From the NCBI RefSeq assembly GCF_946479975.1, contig NZ_CAMLIX010000084.1:1-18613 (forward strand): a stretch of DNA of 18,613 bases, written 5' to 3'. Both the position numbers and the translations under genes were made by a program. Origin of the DNA: an uncultured Flavobacterium sp. GTDB taxonomy: Bacteria; Bacteroidota; Bacteroidia; Flavobacteriales; Flavobacteriaceae. How positions within the stretch are numbered: the first letter of the stretch is position 1; each line of letters starts with the position of its first letter. The notes below the pieces were generated by a model. It had not been told where the DNA came from. It made no database searches and saw only the letters and a list, made by a program, of their open reading frames with translations. Of this stretch, positions 15,112 through 18,613 are shown piece after piece.

Positions 15112-15978
15112 TTACGCAGACCGCCTCAAATTTTCATTTGTATTCGTGATGGCCTTTTCATTTTTGTAATCAATCCATTTTTGACCTTTTATTTTTCGCA
15201 TCATAATATCAAAATGACGCATTATAAAAATATTGTATGCGGCTTTGGATAAATTGACAATGTTTCGTGGAAACGCACGAAGACTCATCGAAAATCCCGG
15301 TGTTAAATATTTCATATAATGCCAATAACCTTCGGGCATATAGAGCATTTCTCCATGTTTTAGATTGGTAATAAAACCTTCTGCATTTTTAAGTGCAGGA
15401 AATTTTTCGTAATCCGGATTGTCAAAATCAATGTCTTCTCTCGAAATTAAAGCGTGCGGAACTTTGTACATGTATTTCGATTGATCTGGAGCAAAAATCA
15501 TACATTGTTTTTCTCCATGAAAATGAAAATGCAGAATATTAGAATAATCAATATCATAATGCATAAATACCCTTGCATTTTCTCCTCCAAAAAATAGCAT
15601 TGGCAATTGTTTGACTAATCTTAAACCAATATCCGGCCATAAAAAATCGTTTTTTAGCGTTGGCACATCTTTCATTAAATTATAAAGAAAAATACGGTAG
15701 TTGGTAGGCTTTGATTCAAGAAGATTGATATACTCACTCATTTTCATTTTTAAATGAGCTTGATTAAATCCTTCCTGATGGTTTACAGGACGATCGTCAT
15801 ACAAAGGCACAGTGATATCTCCAGCGATACCATTAATATAGGATAATTTCCATTTGTTGTAAGCCGGCCAGTCTTCGGTCAGCTCCTCAACAACTACTGG
15901 AATTTGCTTCTTTACATATTGGGAAATAAAGTCCTCTTTCGAGATTTTTTTTACCCTTTCTATTTCTTTTAATTTCAT
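15112..15978 (-). CDS. Cupin-like / JmjC-type (cupin_8) protein, 288 aa
   Basis: This is a likely Fe(II)/2-oxoglutarate-dependent oxygenase of the cupin_8/JmjC group. The family's opening element QIPVVVEELTEDWPAYNKW (25-43) is present. The metal-binding triad is probably H140 and D142 (MHYDIDYSNILHFHFHGEK) plus H220 (MPEGYWHYM), with the typical LKHGEMLYMPEGYWHY block. I start at the ATG at 15978 (MKLKEIERV); a TTG at 16017 in frame would add 13 residues with no family match. There is no signal peptide. Substrate is unknown; relatives hydroxylate proteins or other small targets. It converges on the central block and is separated from its upstream neighbour by a terminator. Confidence 0.85.
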   Translation of the reverse strand: MKLKEIERVKKISKEDFISQYVKKQIPVVVEELTEDWPAYNKWKLSYINGIAGDITVPLYDDRPVNHQEGFNQAHLKMKMSEYINLLESKPTNYRIFLYNLMKDVPTLKNDFLWPDIGLRLVKQLPMLFFGGENARVFMHYDIDYSNILHFHFHGEKQCMIFAPDQSKYMYKVPHALISREDIDFDNPDYEKFPALKNAEGFITNLKHGEMLYMPEGYWHYMKYLTPGFSMSLRAFPRNIVNLSKAAYNIFIMRHFDIMMRKIKGQKWIDYKNEKAITNTNENLRRSA

Positions 15979-16053
15979 TTTCTTAATAAAAAAATTGCAT
16001 ATAACTCTGTGGTTCAAGCAATTTAAAAATATTTCAGGAGATTTATTAACTCT

Positions 16054-16080
16054 TTCGATTAAATTTTTGATTTAATCGAA
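16054..16080. repeat. Perfect 11-bp inverted repeat upstream of the cupin gene
   Basis: TTCGATTAAAT (16054-16064) and ATTTAATCGAA (16070-16080) are perfect complements around a 5-base spacer. The element lies 76-102 bp upstream of the cupin ATG. No T tract follows on either strand, so it is not a terminator. An operator, or a hairpin in the mRNA leader, would fit. The gap 15979-16159 holds nothing else I can call. Confidence 0.6.
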
Positions 16081-16152
16081 GACATAATTCCTTTCTAATT
16101 CATTTTCAGATATGAATATTAAGATCTTGTTTTTGAATTGGAAGATTTGATC

Positions 16153-16202
16153 AAAAAAGAAACACCCTAAAATCAGATGATTGATAAGATTTTAGAGTGT
16201 TT
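16153..16202 (-). terminator. Rho-independent terminator after the 4-TM gene (minus strand)
   Basis: Arms 16160-16174 and 16188-16202 pair over 15 bp with one mismatch (reading on the minus strand AAACACTCTAAAATC and GATTTTAGGGTGTTT, 13-base loop). A T-rich run follows on the minus strand (16153-16159). It lies 27 bp after the stop of the 145-aa membrane protein. Confidence 0.8.
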
Positions 16203-16228
16203 AAATATTTTGTGTTTATTTTAATTGA

Positions 16229-16666
16229 TTAATCGGCTGCATATTTATTATTCCAGTACAGCATCATCATCAAAGTAACAATGACAGACGAAGCAACTCC
16301 TTCAAATAATAAACAAATGCAGTAAGTTGGAACCGATGGATTTCCTCCAAACATAAACGTTTCAGATAACGTTCTTACATACGAATCTCCGCCTCGGGCA
16401 TAACTATAAACCAGTAAGCCAAACACGCTCATAGAAACACCGACAACAGAAGTTGCCATTGCTGAAACAGCGTTAGATACAAAATTTGTTTCTCCCTCAT
16501 GCAGGTTCATTTGCATGGTCCTGTTGACACCATAAAATATAAAGAATACATTAAGTGTTCTTAAATAAAATAAATGTGCTAGACCTAGAACGTTCATCAA
16601 TAAAAAATAAATGCCAATTCCGAGAAAAATCAAAAAACCGTTGGTAAATTCTTTAGGTAGTTTCAT
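16229..16666 (-). CDS. 4-TM membrane protein, 145 aa, unrecognised
   Basis: Hydrophobic segments lie at residues about 9-29, 30-47, 65-88 and 118-137. A conserved-looking loop NRTMQMNLHEGETNF follows helix 2, and a Gly-rich loop (RGGDSYVRTLSETFMFGGNPSVP) precedes the last helix. I do not recognise the family and see no catalytic motif. It sits alone between ribF and the cupin gene, with its own candidate promoter upstream and a terminator downstream. It does not resemble the 4-TM proteins of the central block. Confidence 0.8.
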   Translation of the reverse strand: MKLPKEFTNGFLIFLGIGIYFLLMNVLGLAHLFYLRTLNVFFIFYGVNRTMQMNLHEGETNFVSNAVSAMATSVVGVSMSVFGLLVYSYARGGDSYVRTLSETFMFGGNPSVPTYCICLLFEGVASSVIVTLMMMLYWNNKYAAD

Positions 16667-16719
16667 AGTGGTTATTTTTAAAGAAGTTAGTGGTAAATAT
16701 TTGAAAAACAGTGTGCTAT

Positions 16720-16727
16720 CAAATTTA
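16720..16727 (-). promoter_or_regulatory. Candidate -7 box (TAAATTTG) for the 145-aa membrane protein
   Basis: On the minus strand this is an exact TAnnTTTG match, 53 bp before the ATG at 16666, giving a leader of about 45 nt. I see no TTG at standard -33 spacing. The identical octamer lies upstream of ribF. Confidence 0.4.
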
Positions 16728-16783
16728 CTAAAAAAATAACTACGATGATTTAAAAACGGCAGAAACTATATGATTCGCTTTTT

Positions 16784-17713
16784 TTAAAGAAGGTTAACAA
16801 AAGCCAAAGCCTCATTTTGATCTTGATGAAGCTGTGCTTTTAGCGCATCTATCGAACCAAATTTCTGCTCTTCGCGAATATAATGCAGCAACGAAACTTT
16901 AATGTTTTGATCGTAAATATCTTTGTCAAAATTAAAAAGATGAACTTCTGTAGTCTGCTTTTCTCCATTAACCGTCGGATTAAAGCCAATATTCATCATC
17001 CCGTAAACAATTTCTTGATTCACTACAGCTTTTACTACATAAACACCAATTTTCGGAATCAGCTTATAGTCTTCTTCAATATGAATGTTTGCCGTAGGAA
17101 AACCAATCGTTCTGCCCAATTGTTTTCCTTTTACAACCGTTCCGTTTAAGAAATAGTCGTAACCTAAATATTCGTTTGCCAAAGCCATATTGCCTTCGTT
17201 CAAAGCTTTTCTGATTTTGGTTGAGCTAACCGAAACATCTTGAATTTCTTCTGCCGAAATTTGTTCCACTTCAAATCCGTATTCTTTTCCAAAAGCAATC
17301 AAATCGTCGATATTGGCGGTTCTGTTACGGCCAAAACGATGATCATGTCCAATAATTATTTTTTGAATTTGAAATTTATCTACCAAAATAGTGTGAACAA
17401 ATTCTTCTGCTGTCAGTCGAGAAAAACTTTCGTTAAACGGATGAACAATTAGATTTTCAATACCAGTTTCTTCAAGAAGTTCTATTTTTTCAGTGATTGT
17501 ATTAAGAAGTCTTATTTCCGATTTTTCCTGAAGAACCATTCTAGGATGCGGAAAAAAGGTAAGAACCAGACTTTCGTATTTCCCGTTTTCAGTATTTTGT
17601 GTAATTCTTTCCAGAATTTTTTTGTGACCAATATGTACGCCGTCAAAAGTTCCAAGAGTTAAGATTGTTTTCTTGGTTGACTGAAAATCGTTTATAGAAT
17701 GAAAGAGCTTCAA
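16784..17713 (-). CDS. ribF: Bifunctional riboflavin kinase / FAD synthetase RibF, 309 aa
   Basis: RibF converts riboflavin to FMN (kinase) and FMN to FAD (adenylyltransferase) in the cytosol. The N-terminal FAD synthetase domain shows LGTFDGVHIGH (20-30, nucleotidyltransferase HxGH), FFPHP (53-57), IGHDHRFGRNR (121-131) and SVSSTKIR (161-168). The C-terminal kinase domain shows GRTIGFPTANI (200-210), GVYVV, MNIGFNPT (240-247) and EVHLFNFDKDIY (256-267). Length is standard. The start is TTG: the codon at 17713 reads TTG on the minus strand, the protein then matches the family's usual MKxFHSINDF opening, and the next in-frame Met is residue 59. A -7-like box lies just upstream. Confidence 0.97.
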   Translation of the reverse strand: MKLFHSINDFQSTKKTILTLGTFDGVHIGHKKILERITQNTENGKYESLVLTFFPHPRMVLQEKSEIRLLNTITEKIELLEETGIENLIVHPFNESFSRLTAEEFVHTILVDKFQIQKIIIGHDHRFGRNRTANIDDLIAFGKEYGFEVEQISAEEIQDVSVSSTKIRKALNEGNMALANEYLGYDYFLNGTVVKGKQLGRTIGFPTANIHIEEDYKLIPKIGVYVVKAVVNQEIVYGMMNIGFNPTVNGEKQTTEVHLFNFDKDIYDQNIKVSLLHYIREEQKFGSIDALKAQLHQDQNEALAFVNLL

Positions 17714-17734
17714 AACAAATTATTTAAGATGCTG

Positions 17735-17742
17735 CAAATTTA
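17735..17742 (-). promoter_or_regulatory. Candidate -7 box (TAAATTTG) for ribF
   Basis: This is an exact TAnnTTTG match on the minus strand, 21 bp before the TTG start of ribF, implying a short leader of about 15 nt. No clear -33 element is seen. Confidence 0.4.
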
Positions 17743-17774
17743 TACTATTCTGTCTTAAATTTAATGCTGTAAAA

Positions 17775-17806
17775 TTGAATTTTAGCCAAGATCTAAGTAC
17801 TTTTTG
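17775..17806 (+). promoter_or_regulatory. Possible promoter for the metalloprotease gene
   Basis: TTG at 17775-17777 and TACTTTTTG at 17798-17806 are separated by 20 bp. This resembles a -33/-7 pair, except that the -7 has one extra T relative to TAnnTTTG. It would leave a leader of about 90 nt before the ATG at 17906. Confidence 0.3.
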
Positions 17807-17905
17807 TTTAAAATAAGCCAACTCGTAGATCAAATTATATTAATTGTCTTATATATTGCACAATCTAAATTAATTGAAGTAATTTTGAAGCCACAATTTG
17901 ATAGT

Positions 17906-18613
17906 ATGAAAAAAGGACTGCTTTATCTATTTTTTATTTTCTGCTTTGTAAGAGTAAGCGCTCAAAATGACGTCTTATGGCAGAAGATAACTTCTACATC
18001 TTCGTTTTCGCGAAAAGCAAATGCAACAGATTCTGGTAAATTGTATTTTAAATTAAATGCAGCTTTATTAAGTTCAAAACTTGCTTCTACAACAAGTAAA
18101 TTTTCTTCAAATACTAAAACAGAAATTACGATCCCCGACGCAGACGGAACTTTAGAACGTTTTTCGGTTTGGGAATCCTCCAATTTTGATCCTGAATTAC
18201 AAGCCAAATATCCAGAAATTAGAGCGTATCAGGGAATAGGAATAGACGATAAAAATGCTGAAATCCATTTTAGTGTCGCACCAATCGGAATGCAGACAAT
18301 GGTTTTTAGAGCAGCCAAACCGACAGAATATATAGAGCAAAATCCTGATAATAAGGCAGAATATGTTTTATTTAAATCCGAAGATGATGCATCTTCAAAA
18401 GCGCGTTTAGAATGTAAAACCATAAATTCACTTTCTCAGAATAAAACAGGAACTACTGCGAAAACGGCTTCAAATGCCAAACAATTTAAAACACTTCGAT
18501 TAGCATTATCTTGTACAGGAGAATATGCAGCTTATTTTGGCGGTACAAAAACTGCAGCTTTAGGCGGAATGAACGCGACCTTAACCCGAGTAAACGGAAT
18601 TTTCGATAGAGAC
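17906..18613 (+). CDS. Secreted reprolysin-like (M12B) metalloprotease, N-terminal part
   Basis: The frame is open from the ATG at 17906 to the window edge (236 codons). It starts with a clear signal peptide (MKKGLLYLFFIFCFVRVSAQ, cleavage likely after VSA). A prodomain-like region follows (DVLWQKI...; FSVWESSNFDPELQAKYPEIRAYQGIG at about 97-123, a block common in Bacteroidota secreted metalloproteases). The catalytic domain begins at about residue 195 with LRLALSCTGEYAAYFGG and NATLTRVNGIFDRD, matching the N-terminus of reprolysin-like M12B domains. The zinc site HExxHxxGxxH should lie beyond the window and cannot be checked. A C-terminal T9SS signal is expected in full-length relatives but is also outside. 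Confidence 0.85.
   Translation, partial: MKKGLLYLFFIFCFVRVSAQNDVLWQKITSTSSFSRKANATDSGKLYFKLNAALLSSKLASTTSKFSSNTKTEITIPDADGTLERFSVWESSNFDPELQAKYPEIRAYQGIGIDDKNAEIHFSVAPIGMQTMVFRAAKPTEYIEQNPDNKAEYVLFKSEDDASSKARLECKTINSLSQNKTGTTAKTASNAKQFKTLRLALSCTGEYAAYFGGTKTAALGGMNATLTRVNGIFDRD

Noticed and set aside
15979..16017. TTG-initiated extension of the cupin-like protein
   Set aside because: The 13 added residues have no family match, and the ATG at 15978 gives the usual length and opening.
17962..18423. Minus-strand frames opposite the metalloprotease
   Set aside because: The + strand carries a signal peptide and family motifs. The antisense frames have no recognisable features.
1..18613. CRISPR array, riboswitch or structural RNA gene
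   Set aside because: The only regular repeats are the coding 294-bp units and the duplicated cassette. No short-repeat/spacer pattern, tRNA-like fold or known riboswitch core was recognised. The gap before ribF (17714-17905) shows only promoter-like boxes.

Overview
The window looks like chromosomal DNA from a Bacteroidota, most likely Flavobacterium or a close relative. It is AT-rich and leaders before start codons are A-rich, with little Shine-Dalgarno signal. Two genes bear type IX secretion (T9SS) hallmarks, and several intergenic sites match the Bacteroidota -7 box TAnnTTTG. The genus is inferred from overall style, not from a marker gene.

Layout. (1) 1-3032, + strand: the 3' part of a large T9SS-secreted adhesin-like protein with 98-codon tandem repeats, ending in a strong terminator (3066-3096). 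(2) 3277-15064, + strand only: an 11.8 kb block that looks like an orphan immunity ('poly-immunity') array. In order it holds a 758-aa TPR protein, a DKNYY/TPR protein, two unrecognised proteins, a DUF6714-like protein, a DUF4375/DMP19-like protein, a tandemly duplicated cassette (small 4-TM membrane protein, 20-codon ORF, small soluble protein, with the soluble gene of copy 1 broken), a third 4-TM paralogue, an NTF2-fold-like immunity protein, a DUF3396 (type VI immunity family) protein and a pentapeptide-repeat protein. A hairpin terminator closes the block at 15065-15090. No toxin, secretion structural gene, integrase or transposase is visible. (3) 15112-17713, - strand: ordinary chromosomal genes: a JmjC/cupin_8-like oxygenase, a 4-TM membrane protein and ribF. 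(4) 17906 to the right edge, + strand: the N-terminal part of a secreted reprolysin-like (M12B) metalloprotease.

How the genes may work together. Several products in the central block belong to, or resemble, families known as immunity proteins to contact-dependent toxins. With no toxin present, the simplest reading is stockpiled protection against toxins of other strains. This is an inference from family membership and clustering. The most notable local structure is the cassette duplication at 10372-11646. Its non-coding leader (69/72 identical) and its sORF/5'-gene arm (122/126 identical) are nearly unchanged, while the membrane-protein core between them has diverged strongly. This is the pattern expected if conserved arms help swap or diversify an immunity-like core.

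Flanking genes look like normal host genes. The central block uses ATA for isoleucine much more freely than ribF does, consistent with acquired or fast-evolving accessory DNA.
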